NCBI GenBank assembly: GCA_019633425.1
Contig: WSUB01000004.1
Span: forward strand, 620,001 to 684,000
Reading direction: 5' to 3'
Source of the DNA: Tulasnella sp. 424
Lineage: Eukaryota; Basidiomycota; Agaricomycetes; Cantharellales; Tulasnellaceae
DNA: 64,000 bases
Numbering within the stretch: the first letter of the stretch is position 1; every line of letters starts with the position of its first letter. This document shows, one piece after another, positions 26,048 through 37,879 of the stretch. A model generated the notes under the pieces. That model made no database searches and was not told the origin of the DNA. It saw only the letters and a list, made by a program, of their open reading frames with translations. A program made the translations under genes and the position numbers.

Positions 26048-26985
26048 CTATGGCACATATACTGTGCAAAAATGCGCCACACGCGCGCACACACATCCGA
26101 CCTCCCCCCACACCGACTTCTTCAAAACACACCCGCCTCAAGGTTACACTCACGCACCTATTGACCACCGCACACCCAACATTGACTAATATACAGTGAG
26201 GGTCAGGCATTGAAAACTCCCAAACCTGCACCTAAGTTGCCTGCAATACACTCGGGGGGGAGGCCTCTAACCGGTTGGATGCAAGACTCAGCTGGGCTCG
26301 AGAGCAGGTCTGAGCGGGGCTCTTTGTTACCAAAGTTCCAATGCTCAGATTAATGCTGCTTGTAAGTAGCTGTCACAAGCATGTGCGGCGAGTAAGGTGG
26401 GCCCTGCTGACGTTCGATTTCAATTAAGTTGCGTGCGGGGTTTGGTATTAAGAAACGGGTCTTGAGTTACCTTGAACAAGAAATCACGTGTTTGGCCGTC
26501 TAGTTCTTCCAAATTAGGTAGTGATTAATATAGCTCCGTAGCTGGTCACTTTGGGGGGATGTTGGGACGTTGGTTTGTATGTGAAGATGGCAGGGGCGCG
26601 TTCAGCAAGGCTGTGCCTAGGTACGTTTGGCTTGTTCTAAGACGAGCCCGTAGGCCTAAGTCGTAATAAGTATTTGCATTATTATAGAAGTACTCCATAT
26701 GGGCGAAATAGTGGCCTGTGTGGGTGGAACAGGGCGTGTATGCGCGAGGAAAGGTATGGTGGGATTTGTGGATACTGGCGCAGAACACAGCCGAGAGCTG
26801 CACCTAAGTAGGTTGGGCTGGTTCTAAGACGAAACGGACGAGTCTGAATTGTGGTAAGTGTTGATATATATCATACAAGCAGTCTAGGTGGGCGAAGGAG
26901 AGGGTTTTATGTGCCGAAGAGGATGTGTGTGTGCGAGGAAGGGATGTGTGGGGGTTTGTGGATATTTGCACAAAATACAGCACGA
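26048..26985. mobile_element. 0.94 kb non-autonomous insertion with imperfect terminal inverted repeats
   Basis: Relative to unit B, the sequence breaks after gtcgaat (26047) and resumes at cccctttta (about 26988). The ends are imperfect inverted repeats: the left holds tgtgcaaaaatgcgccac and cacacatcc, and the right holds their complements gatgtgtg and tttgcacaaaata. Inside, two copies of about 187 bp (about 26613-26799 and 26800-26975) each begin near cctaagt/cctaggt and ttctaagacga. No coding frame with a known domain was found. No clear target-site duplication was seen. Confidence 0.6.
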
Positions 26986-27115
26986 TTCCCCTTTTATCTA
27001 ATCATTGCACGGCAACTTCGGCCTCGAAGACCCTGAGCCGCCGGTGCCTCAAATATATAGCCCCTTGTTCTTAACCTTCCATCATCCCATCAAGACCTCT
27101 ACGCCCATCACCACG

Positions 27116-29506
27116 ATGAACGGAGAAGTCACCATCGCCGACATGAATTTTTCCGACGTCGACGATGACGATATCATCGACGACCCCGACTACGAGCCTC
27201 AACCGTCTGAGCTCAGCGCTGGCACCTCTGACGTATCGATGATCAGCAGCAGCGCTGTACACAACAACACCTCTTCCTCCTCGACCGACATCAGTATACC
27301 AAGCGCCGTTCCAGCCGACGCTCAGTCAATAGATGGTGCATCAGAAATTTACCCAGACGATTCAATATCTCAACGAAATGCCAAGCTGACTGCACAGGCA
27401 AGACAATATTTGCAACCACCCGCGTCCGAGGCCTCAGAGACGCCTTCAATAGTCAGTTTCCACTCGTCAGGTGAGTCCAGGTGGGATCAGGCTCTTCGTC
27501 CATGATGTGAAACACTGCGCTGCCAGCGGCAAGAGGGAGGCTCTTGCCGCAGGGGGCATCTGCGTGGACAGGGTTTTTACTCGGCGTTTGCTCTCCGTTA
27601 AAATCCATTTATCATCACTTTTCATTTCGGCGACAACCCAGCTGATCCGCTCTTGTATCGGCGATAGCTGATGGACACCTTGTGAGTCCCTGTGACTTTG
27701 AATATCTGCAGAAGCATTTTCACATGCATACTCCATTACCCGTCAATCGTTGCTCCACCTTCGCGCCAACGACTGAATTCTTATGAATGACTCTCGCCCT
27801 TCCTCCTTCTCCTTTGGAACATCGGCCTGTGCTTCTTCTCGTGGGTCCCCGGCAATCCACGGCCGTTCCCCTGGATCTTCGACGTTGGAACCATCCGGGA
27901 CACGTTGGGGTTAATTTGAATAGTTCAAAACGCTGCACGGAAGAGCATTCAACCAATCAGATCATTACATGCTCCCGGCGGATGGTGACGAACACTCAAG
28001 ACTCGACATGCAGCATCTGGCGCTTCGACTCCACCTGAATTCTTTATACGCCTCAAAGCACCTTGTAGAGAATGCGCTACGAGAGGGCCAGGACCCACCT
28101 CCAGCCGTATTAGATGTTGGCACCGGGTCTGGGCGATGGTAAGTTAGAAGTCCTATATAGCTTCGAATCCCCGGATCTCGGGGAGAGACGAAACTTTCTT
28201 TCCGAGACACGCTCTTCAGTCGTTGAGATGACATATTCGCTGATGTCTTGATCCTGTATTATTTCAGGGCGATTGACATGGCACTCCAGTTCCCCCATGC
28301 GGAGGTCGTTGGACTTGACCTTGTTCCTCCAGCGACTGTCGCGGAAACGGCCATTCCTCCCAATTGCCGGTTCGAAGTGGACGACGCCAACCTTTCCTTC
28401 GAGCACTACAAAGAATGTTTCAACGTTGTACACGTCCGATCCGCGGACCAAGGGATCAACGACTTTGAATCGTTCTTGTACGAGATCGCGAGGACACTGC
28501 GGCCCAATGGCGTGCTTCTCCTTGTTACGGGATATCCTGTGAATACGTGCCGTTGACTTTGACGTTCAATTTTACACCTAACGAGCTGTTTCTTCGTCCC
28601 GGTTCTCGCCTTCCCTCCTTCCAGCAAATCTATGACATTGATGCGAAGCCATTTCCTGTCGTAGACGAGGGAGAGCCTGGGTTAGCGCGACTTTGTCAGT
28701 TTGGCCGAAGGAAGCTGAAACCCTCTATAGGTTTAGCTGGCTACAACACACGTTTGCCGCCACTTATACAGCGTTTGGGAACCGGAACAACACTGCGGTG
28801 GATTGTAGCCTGTACTGGCAGAGGTACGCGAACGCGGACTATGACAGTGCAAGTCGTATTGATCGCAGTTTAAGGTGGCTTGAACGGAACCCGAACTACA
28901 AGAGTCCTATGACACGCGATACGTTTGTTCCACTGGGTCCTTTCAAGCCTAGTGAGAGATGAATCTGATCTTCCTGCTGGCCATCCTGTCTGACGTTTAG
29001 TTAACAGAGATGTCCGAACGTGAAGTCTTCATATCGAACCTAATGCGAGAAGACATTGCTCGAATTATGTATGCCTTCAAGCCATTGCTCGTGGGTGACG
29101 GCACTCCGGAGGAAGTCGTAGATAAGTGGATTGCTGTGAGTGTAACCAAGTTCCAGCTAGCCGGTTGGCCAGCTCCTGAAGTTCCCATCAGGGCTCTGTG
29201 AAAGAACTCAGAGAACTACTCATCTGCGGCCATATAAAATGGCGATACTCGGTGGCTATCCGGAACACCCGCCCATGGCAAGAGAGAATAGAGCAACCAG
29301 AACCTCTTGACTTGCCGAAAGGGCGAATGATCGTTCCAAAGGCTCCCAAGGGGAGCGTAGTTAGCGGGACCTCTACTAACATCACCGCAAGAACGAGTTC
29401 GAGTGGGGTTGGAACAGCGAAACCTCCGACCGTCGCCTCATGGGATGTGGCCGTTCCTGCAGTTCCACCAGACTCGACGCCGGAACAAAATAAAGCCCCC
29501 AGCTAA
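27116..29506 (+). CDS. LaeA-like SAM methyltransferase, copy 5 (unit C)
   Basis: Same architecture as copy 3. Exon 1 gives MNGEVTIADMNFSDVDDDDI, PDYEPQPSEL and SEASETPSIVSFHSSG. The micro-exon is at 27668-27681. Then FKTLHGRAFNQSDHYMLPAD, VLDVGTGSGRW, AIDMALQFPHAEVVGLDLVP, FEVDDANLSFEHYKECFNVV and IARTLRPNGVLLLVTGYP. Later exons: GFSWLQHTFAATYTAFGNRN, WLERNPNYKSPMTRDTFVPL and NMSEREVFISNLMREDIARI. The last exon runs GSVKELRELLICGHIKWRYS to the TAA at 29504-29506. It is complete and in frame, and lies tail to tail with FSH1 C, 332 bp apart. Confidence 0.83.
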
Positions 29507-29838
29507 GCATTATTCGAGGGATTTGCCGACCAATTTCGCATTGCTGCCTGTATTTTATTCATTGCTGTCCAGCTTTCGTTCTGCTACCCTCATCGCTTTC
29601 GTTTGTCGCCGTAGCCTGTTTTGCTAGTTCTGTGGAACTGTATAAGTAATCCGACCATATCTCAGTCCAATGACCACTCTTTCCGCCCTCTATGCGCGTT
29701 AATTGCACGACCCACTGATTATTCTTCATCTATACTAAAAGGAGAAGCATCTATAAGCGATAGCCCCTGCGTCGCCGGTCTTTCGAAAGATGATTGAAGC
29801 TGTTGAAGGCCTGGAAAGTTTCAGGCCACTGATCCTGT

Positions 29839-31043
29839 TCAAAGGGAGCTCGCCAAAGCTGGCGCTGGTGTTGACGGCGAGGCAATAGCTTCATGATTGA
29901 TCGTCGAAGCTGAATCGAAAGACTTGATATAATCTCTGAAGAAATTTCTCCAAGGTGATGCTGAAGGAACGAAATGTCCTACGTTCCAAGGCCGGATCAG
30001 GTTAGCTCTCTCTCGAGTTCAAGCGAAACCAGAACGTACCTCCATCGTGTTGTTCCACTCTCGGGTTCTCGCAAACGTCGATCAACATCTGCGATCTTGG
30101 AGCATAAACGATCACGTCGTTCTTTCCTACGACGTGTAATGTCGGGGTCGTGATAGGTCCCTCGGAGAAGACAGCTGCTAATGGAGCAGGTAGGGGCTTG
30201 AACCCGCCTGCAAAAATCCCGAATTTAAAAGGAGGTTGTGGTGCTTCGCCGTCGACGAGGATTTCAGGGTAAAGGTGCGGTCGTTCGAGCTTGTCGCAGT
30301 TGAAAACCAGGGGTTAGTTTTCCTTATCGTCCTTGCCGAGTGTTTCACATGAAACAGCAAACGACTCACCATAGCGCACAATAACGCAGCAAATGCTGCA
30401 CCCTGACTAAACCCAAAGACTCCCTATGCATGGACAATCGACCCGTCAGCCTAAGATTTCCCGGCGCACGATCGAACAACTACCCACATCGAATTGCTGC
30501 TCAACCATCAACTCTTTCACGTACTTCACGCTCTCTTCAGTACCCCAATAAACGGTCTTGTCCTCGTTCGCCCGCCACCACGCTCTCGGAGTCAACTCCG
30601 GGTCCGTTTCGCTCAACTTCTTGAGTTGAGAGGTGGTCGTTTCGGATTGAAAGCCTGCCATGTCGGCGGGTGCTAAAATAGTAGGACCGTCCGCCCAATC
30701 TGCGCGTTTAGGGATGAGGAAAGAGAAGAAGCGTTGCGAGGAGTGAGATTTTGGATTGGGGGAGGAACTGCGAGGAGGCGGAACTAGACTCACAGAATTC
30801 AACATCTGGACCGCATTGTTTCCGTATGGCGCTCAACTAGAGCGACAGAACAAATATGTACCGGGAAGTCAATCAGCCCCAGATTCGTGGGTTGGAGTGC
30901 TACGTTGATCATTGGGAGCGCACCTTGCGCCTGAAGAGCGGTCCGTTCCCTGTCTGCCGAAATGAACTTTTCAGCTAGCTGTTTGCGAAAAAGTGGTCCA
31001 TAACGAAACTCACGTATCCATGCAAAGCTAGTACCTTCAACAT
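29839..31043 (-). CDS. FSH1-family serine hydrolase (LovG-like fold)
   Basis: An alpha/beta hydrolase of the FSH1 family (PF03959), which includes yeast Fsh1-3 and the polyketide-releasing thioesterase LovG. Exons in order: MLKVLALHGY; TGNGPLFRRK; LSAIRKQCGPDVEF; WADGPTILAPADMAGF to RAWWRANEDKTVYWG and YVKELMVEQQFD; GVFGFSQGAAFAALLCAM with the nucleophile serine; a segment with PEILVDGEAPQPPFKFGIFA, FSEGPITTPTLHVVGKNDV and ENPRVEQHDGG; and HFVPSASPWRNFFRDYIKSF with the catalytic histidine. An intron starting GTGGGT and ending CATAG is required before GVFGFSQG. All junctions keep frame, so this copy looks functional. Substrate unknown. Confidence 0.82.
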
Positions 31044-31626
31044 CTTGCCAAAAGGCCAAAACGTACTTGATAGTCAGGCGTAGAGGGGTGGTCGTAGGTG
31101 GTTGAAACGAAACGAAACAAGGCTCGAGGATTTCTAAGGTTCCGGCAATGCTCCGGTAAACTCATCCGGAATCCCTGACCTCCACTCCCCCCAAACCCCA
31201 AAGAAAACGTTTGGCGGTTCAGTATAGTAAGTAATTTTATTTCGTTAGGAGCACAGGGACCCGACAAATATAAACAGAAAAAAGGCTATGTACACGAGAT
31301 GTAGGAAGTGCCAGACAAGCCTGAGAGGGAACAACAACAAACGGTAAATAGTAGTAGTACGAGCGAGCAGCTTTTGGGAACAGAGCGAGTTCGAGAGAAA
31401 AAAGTCCGAAAGTGTAGAGAGGAGTTGGGGAGGGGAGGGGATGGTAAAAGTATATTGTGAAGTTGGTGGGACAGGAACAACAGAGAGTTTGGGTGGGGGT
31501 AAAGTTGCGAGGAGGATGCGAGGGGGAAAGGGATGCGTTGGGTTTTTGAGTTTAATAAGAAAGGCGCGACGTTGCGGGGCGTATGGGATGCTGCATGAGG
31601 GGGAGGAAGGACAAGGAGAAGGGGGA

Positions 31627-33620
31627 TTATGACCATTCGGCGAAGAGATGTGAGTATGGATCGAAGCCAGTCGAGCCATACGTCGATAGATCTGCTTCTG
31701 GGTACCGATCGAACCTGTACCGTAAAAGCAGGGTGAGCAAAATCCACAACTCGAGTAGACCCGGGCTACGCACTGGCTCGAATCACCCTCTCCCTCAATC
31801 CTGGGCACGAAAGGCGGTGGGATCTCCTTCTTGTAAATCTTCTCCCACCCAACCTCTGCGAACCACTGATGCCCGAAAATATCTTTACTCCCGTACTTCA
31901 TGTTCCCATATCGTTTACTCAAGTCCGTCGTCAAGCAGTTCTTGATGATGTCCACCGCCAAGTGGTCAAAGAACGGCGGGTAGTGAACGACGCCGGCGAT
32001 GATCTTTTCGTAAAGCTGGACGTGGGAGCCTGCTCCTTGCTGTGCGCTGGGTTCGATGTAGAACGGTGGGTAACCGGCGAGCATTTCGAATATGAGGATT
32101 CCGACAGAATACCTATTCAGAACGCGAGCGCCATTCCAGGGTTAGCCGTTGGGAACGAATTGCGAACGGGACACCGCCTGTATGGCAACGCACCAATCAA
32201 CACTCTTATTGTAACCTTTCTGCTGGATCACCTCGGGAGCCAAATAATCCGGAGTCCCACATAAAGTGTACGTCAAATCGGGAACATACTTCGCGAACCC
32301 AAAGTCGGTCACTTTGATGTGGCCGTCCGCAGCGATGAGGATGTTTTCGGGCTTCAAGTCGCGGTAGATGATGTTGATCGAATGCAAGTAGTCGATCGCC
32401 ATGCTGACTTCCGCAGCGTAGAATTTGGCTACTGGGTTTGGGAAACGCTATATTGTTTCAATTGAGAAGCGAGCCGGGCCGCGTTCGGAGAGAAGTTCCG
32501 GGCAGGGTTCAAGAAGAGAACGGGGAATACGAAAAAAAAAAGAGAGAGACAGGTACATATTAGTTTCTCGTTTAGGCAAGTGGAAGGCTGTCAAAGAGGG
32601 CGAGTTGTAATTCGAAAATGGACTTACTCCGGACTTTCTTAATAGGCTGAACAGTTCGCCTCCGGCGACAAAGTCCATGACCATGTACAAATTGAGGGAA
32701 TCTTGGAACGTGCCCCAAAGGTTGACGAGGAAAGGGTGTCTGGCGCGGGTTAACATCTCCCGCTCATTGTTGGTATGCTCGACTTGCTTCAGTCGGACGA
32801 CTTTCTCTTTCAAGAGTACTTTGACGGCGTAGTGTCGTTTGTTATGTATCGATTGAACTGTGTTGAGAGGCGATTAGGTTAGTTGGGGAAAGGGAGGGGA
32901 GAGCCTCTTTGTCCTGCTCGACTTACCCAAGTGAACGCGCCCAAAGCTGCCAGTACCCAGAGTGCGATGGAAGGAAAAGTCGCCGAGAGCGTAGCGAGAT
33001 CGTTTCGGTTTTTGAAGGACGGCTGGTAATACAGTGGCGGATGAACTTGTAGATGCTGAAGATGATTGCATTGAAAGGGTGGATGTTGTTGTCATGGCGG
33101 TCGTGGTAGCAGGAGCGTGTTTTCGAGATGAGGAGGAAGGGACGATGGGAGCGGTAATGACGGTCCCGGGAATGCCTTGGGACGTGAGCTGGAGCAGCGT
33201 TGGCATTATGCGTGGCGCTTCCTTCGCCACCCCAATCATGGACGCGCTCCGAATGCTATCGACAGTAGGGTTGTGCGTTTGCGGGTAGTGATGCTGAGCC
33301 TGAGGTTGGGGTTGCTGAAGGACACCGCCATGGCCTGCGTACTGCATGATAATGTCGTCGTATGCACCCTTGAGGGCAGCAGACAAAGCGCGTTCTTGGT
33401 CAAACGTTTGGCTGGATGGCCCGGTGCTCCCGAACGCTGCTCTCGAAGCGAAGGATGAGCCGGCAGATGAGCGGGTTGCAGTGGACATTGTTGAGTTGTC
33501 GGTTGAGGAGAAGATGGAGGATGGAGAGGAGTTGGAGTGCAGACTGCCGCTGCTTGTTTGGTGAGTTGGTTGAGATTGCTGTTGGGATGATGAGGAGTGA
33601 GGTTGGACGTGGAGCATCAT
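31627..33620 (-). CDS. cAMP-dependent protein kinase catalytic subunit
   Basis: PKA catalytic subunit, a nutrient and cAMP effector in the cytosol and nucleus. The N-terminal ~200 residues are low-complexity Ser/Gln/Thr-rich, as in many fungal PKAs. Kinase motifs in order: [123 protein letters not shown] (spliced), DLSKRYGNM and [14 protein letters not shown]. The AGC tail is [13 protein letters not shown] joined across an intron to [13 protein letters not shown], ending in LFAEWS. The first in-frame ATG is at 33620. Its 3' flank was copied into repeat units A and B. Confidence 0.9.
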
Positions 33621-35132
33621 CCGGATGAGGACCAAGAGAGGAGAGAGATGATGAGAGAGGGAACTGACAGACTGGATTTGGATTGGGGGGAGAGAGAAGT
33701 GCTCTCAGTTTTGACCGATCTCAGGCACATATGAGTTTCCCTTATGTCCGTGTCTTTATCTCCGATCTCTCTCTCGCTTTTGTCTCATTCCACGTGGTGT
33801 CCAATAATTTCCCCTTTGTTCCCCCTCGCAAACCCCAACTCGCCGAGGGCCGATATTTGAGGATCTTTGCGACATTTCGATTCTCCTATTGTTCCCTCCG
33901 TCGCCCTCTCGACTTCTTTCGTGCCCTAAAGTGGGTATCCGACGCACCCAAGGACCCTTCCGTCCCACCAGATCCAAGTGCACCCATGGCAATCTGCCCA
34001 GGTCAACCGAAGCCCCTGCCGGCAAGGAAGAATCCCAAAGTGGCGAACAAAGTATTAAATTCGAAGCTCAGATCGGCGGCGTCAGGCATCTAGGGGTCTT
34101 CGCGCGGTGATTTTTCTGCTATTGTTCACGGACTCAGGTTCCGCGATTCCGCCCAACTTCTGTGGCGTTCACTCAAACTCTGGAGGCCTGTCGCTTGCTC
34201 GGCACTAAGTATCCAGTTGCCATTGTCGTGACCACCTTCAGCCCTCGGCAAAATACGAAGATCATCCTGTACTTATATCCGGAGAGGGGTTGTGTTGTGC
34301 AACTCGCTCCGCTTATCCCGCACAGCGAGGAGACAGGCGAACCGGGATCTCGCGGTAAAGTCTTGCACTCGGACCCTTTGAGTGAGGTCGCCGACATGAG
34401 GATGGGTCGAATTAGACCAAAATGGCCAAAAGGTAGAGAATATGCCGTAACCTCATCGCAGGCTTGGCGATGATAACCATTTTAAACTCAGAAGCGCCAT
34501 CCAGCGTTGGCGTATCAACAGAGGACACCTGGCAGGAACTTATATATGGAGGTTTTAGTTGCATTTGGACACTAGGCCGCCTCCTGCGGGTTGATTTTAC
34601 GCTCAACGTCATCCGCCCTTCCCTGCCCCCGTATCCCCAACGAGTCTAGCACGTTCTTTGGAGATACAGATTCTCCAGATGAGCCTGTCGAATTTTTTTT
34701 TTTTAAGAAAAAGGAAAAAAAGGTATGGGATATGCATTGCAGTGATATCCTCTGTTAATTCGAAACGCATATAGATAGGAACGGCGACCTCACGAGCTCA
34801 AGAGCGGGATCTTGTTATTACTACCAGTGCCCTACTTTTCTAAGGAAGCTCGAGACTGCAGCTGTTCCAAGCCTATCAAATCACAGCCAGAAGCCGGCCG
34901 CGCTAACTCGCATACGCACGCGCTTCTGCGGTACACTCGGGGTGCCGCCGATGATTAGACAGCTCGGCCACAGCCCGTGTGCCCAAGCGTCTTCGATCGT
35001 ATAATGAGATACGATGTATATGGATGAAAGCGGGTCATGTTCGCCGGCCGAGGGGGATACTTACCCTTTAAAAACGCTGGTTCTCCTGGTGCCAAACTCC
35101 AGCATCCCCTCCAAAAATCTCTACCCTCCATC
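33621..35132. other. 1.5 kb region between PKA and the DUF1772 array
   Basis: Holds the PKA promoter and, from about 34770, the first repeat block of the DUF1772 array. A poly-T/poly-A junction lies near 34688-34725. A 103-codon frame (34162-34473) has no known domain. The stretch about 34530-34635 has a degenerate second copy at about 36450-36535. Confidence 0.4.
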
Positions 35133-35743
35133 ATGGATTCTGTCCACAGTGTATTCACACCCACCGCCATCGCAAAGCTGGGCGTTCTGTCCACGGGATT
35201 CGCTGCTGGTGAGTGAACCATAAAAAGGGAAGGAATCCGGGTTTCGAAAGGATTTAGGCTGAACTTCCCGATTTGGGACGACGGCAAGGTTATGGGTTTT
35301 CCGCATCGCACCTCCTGGTCTACTCCCTCCTTCAGAGCCCCGGGTTAACCTCGTCCCAAATCGCCATCGCTTTTGACCGCAACTTCACTAGAGGCGCAAG
35401 AGTGTTCATCCCACTAGTGGGCATTTCGAGCGTCTCTTATCTCTACGCGGCTCGCGCGATCCAAAGCTCCACCAACGAGACATTCCTTGGCCTCTCCACG
35501 TCTGTGCAGCTGGCCGTCGCAGGTTTATTCGTCCTCTTAACTTTACCGTGGACAAGAATCAGGATGATGCCAGCCATTGATCGACTACGGGCCGTCAGTT
35601 CCAGATCCGAGAAAGGGGCCAGTGCCGGGGACGTTGCTGATATCACCACCGTGCGCGCCGACCTGGCGGATTGGGGTTGGACTATTGGCGTGAGAGCCGT
35701 ATTGCTCTCTGTGGCGTGTGTACTTGGGGCTACTGCACTTTGA
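35133..35743 (+). CDS. DUF1772 membrane protein, copy a (anthrone-oxygenase-like)
   Basis: A 176-residue membrane protein in two exons (35133-35208 and 35289-35743). It opens MDSVHSVFTPTAIAKLGVLS and continues after the intron with YGFSASHLLVYSLLQSPGLT. Hydrophobic segments include VFIPLVGISSVSYLYAARAI, VQLAVAGLFVLLTLPWTRIR and the C-terminal VRAVLLSVACVLGATAL. Between them is the signature MPAIDRLRAVSS and VRADLADWGWT. PF08592 (DUF1772) members include fungal anthrone oxygenases that turn anthrones into anthraquinones; that role here is inference. The TATA box is 66 bp upstream of the ATG. Confidence 0.75.
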
Positions 35744-36172
35744 ACTTTGTCGTTTGTTTCGCTTGTAACAAATGCGCCACTTCATGCATGTTTCTTGCGC
35801 AGTCTCAAGCCCTGGCTTTGAAGAAACAAATACATTATGTTGGTACACTCTGTTCGAAACCAATATAGATAGAAACGGCGACCTCGTGTGAAGCGGGATG
35901 TCGTTGTTACCACTTTCCTGAGGAAACCTGAGGCTGCAGCTCCGCATCAACCCGCATACGGGACGCGCTTCGGGGTAGACTCGGGATGCAACGCGTCAAA
36001 CAACTCAGCCAGAGTGTGTGAGCCTAAGCGTCTTCGATTATACGACGAAACATGATACGGATGAAAGCGGGTCATGATTAACAAACCCTCGAAAACGCTG
36101 ATTCTCCTAGTGCCGAAATCGGGGTTCGAAACCTAGCATCCTCTCAACAAACAATATTTAAAAATCTCCATC

Positions 36173-36400
36173 ATGGATTCTGGCCACAGCCTTTTAACTC
36201 CCGTCGCTGTGATAAAAGCTGGGCGTTCTATCCTCGGGATTCGCTGCAGGTGAGCCCGGTGAACGAACGATGAAGGAAAGAGATCAGAGTTTCAAAAGAT
36301 TTCAGGCTGATTTTCCTGATTTTGGGATTGTGGCAGGTAACGCGTTCGGATTGACATCGTCTCAATTTGCCATCGTCTTCGACCGGACCTGGAGATCACC
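36173..36400 (+). pseudogene. DUF1772 pseudogene, copy b
   Basis: It begins MDSGHSLLTPVAVIKAGRS, but one extra A at the lysine codon (near 36217) shifts the frame, which stops after IRCR. The second exon is reduced to a short stretch resembling LTSSQ and AFDR before homology ends near 36400. Its TATA region has decayed to ccctcgaaaacgc. Confidence 0.8.
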
Positions 36401-36899
36401 CCTTTCCTAGTGAGGTCACCGACACGCCCTATCCAATGCTGATCTATCGTCAGGGAAGCACCTGAATATGGAGGTTTCAGTCGGATTTAGACACTCAAAT
36501 CGCAATCTCTCGCTCAACTTCATCCTTCCCCCCATATAGATAGAAACGGCGACCTCACAAGGAGCGGGATCCTGTTGTTACCACCAGTGCCCTACTTTTC
36601 TAAGGAAGCTCGAGACAGCAGCTGTTCCAAGCCTATGACATCACAGCCAGAAGCCGGCCGCGCTAACCCGCATACGCACGCGCTTCTGCGGTACGCTCGG
36701 AATGCAGCCGATGATTAGACAGCTCGGCCAGAGCCCGTGAGCCCAAGTGTCTTCAAATTGTATAATGAGACACGATGTATACGGACGAAAGCGGGTCATG
36801 TTCGCCGGCCGAGGGGGATACCTACCCTTTAAAAACGCTGGTTCTCCTGGTGCCAAAACCCCAGCATCCTCTCCAAAAGAACATCTCCACTCTCTATCC

Positions 36900-37493
36900 A
36901 TGGATTCTGTCCACAGTGTATTCACACCCACCGCCATCGCAAAGCTGGGCGTTCTGTCCTCGGGATTCGTTGCAGGCGAGTGAAACCGAATTGGGTTTCA
37001 CGATAATTTAGGCTGAACCTCCCGATTTGGAACGATAGGTTACGCGTTTGCCGCGTCGCACCTTGGGGTCTACTCCCTCCTTCAGAGCCCCGGTTTAACC
37101 TCGTCTCAAATGGCCATCGCCTTCGACCGCATCTTCACCAGAGGCAAAAGAGTGTTCATCCCACTAGCGGGCATTTCGAGCCTCTCTTATCTCTACGCGG
37201 CTCGCGCGATCCAAAGCTCCACCCATGAGACATTCCTTGGCCTCTCCACGCCCGTGCAGCTGGCCGTCGCCGGTGTATCGGTCCTCTTGACTCTACCGTG
37301 GACAAGAATCAGGATGATGCCAGGCATCAATCGACTACAGGCCGTTAGTTCCAGAGGCGAGAAAGGGGCCAGTGCCGGGGACGTCGCTGATGTCACCACC
37401 GTGCGCGCCGACCTGGCGGATTGGAGTTGGACCAATGGCGTGAGAGTCGTATTGCTCTCTGTGGCGTGTGTACTGGGGGCTACTGCACTTTGA
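36900..37493 (+). CDS. DUF1772 membrane protein, copy c
   Basis: Two exons (36900-36975 and 37039-37493), 176 residues and no disruption. It reads MDSVHSVFTPTAIAKLGVLS, then YAFAASHLGVYSLLQSPGLT, IPLAGISSLSYLYAARAIQS, VQLAVAGVSVLLTLPWTRIR, MPGINRLQAVSSRG and VRVVLLSVACVLGATAL. The intron uses a GC donor (gcgagtg at 36976), unlike copies a and d, which use gtgagtg at the same place. Its TATA box is at 36827-36834. Predicted role as for copy a. Confidence 0.75.
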
Positions 37494-37879
37494 ACTCGTC
37501 GTTTGTTTCGCTGTCACAAATGCGCTCAAGCCCTTGATACAAATACATTATCTTGGTACACTCTGTTCGAAACCAATATAGATGCAAACGGCGACCTCAT
37601 GTGAAGCGGGATGTTGTTGTTACTACTTCCTGAGGAAACCTGAGGCTGTAGCTCCGCATCAACCCGCATTCGGGACGCGCTTCAGGGTAGACTCGGGATG
37701 CAACGCGTCAAACAACTCAGCCATAGTGTGTGAGCCTAAGCGTCTTCGACTATACGACGAAACATGATACGGATGAAAGCGGGTCATGTTCGCCGGCCCT
37801 ACCCTTTAAAAACGCGCGCTGGTTCTCCTGGCACCCAAACCCAGGCATCCTCTCCAAAAGAACATCTTCACTCTCCATC

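Larger units (their letters stand above)
25966..31400. repeat. tandem duplication unit C (probable ancestral unit)
   Basis: Holds methyltransferase C, the only intact FSH1 and, without a break, the 3' flank of the real PKA gene. Because its right side continues into a complete PKA gene, C is the most likely source of units A and B. It also carries an insertion of about 0.94 kb near its left end. Confidence 0.8.

Noticed and set aside
30370..30440. In-frame TAG before GVFGFSQG in FSH1 C as a disabling stop
   Set aside because: The TAG is the 3' end of an intron (donor GTGGGT, internal ctgac, acceptor CATAG); splicing gives QFDGVFGFSQG, the family consensus.
31245..31747. Long minus-strand frames downstream of the PKA C-terminus
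   Set aside because: They are read-through of the last PKA intron and the 3' flank; the spliced end LFAEWS with its TAA at 31627 fits the PKA family far better.
36121..36135. ggttcgaaacc resembling a tRNA T-loop
   Set aside because: No matching acceptor stem, anticodon arm or D arm could be placed around it.
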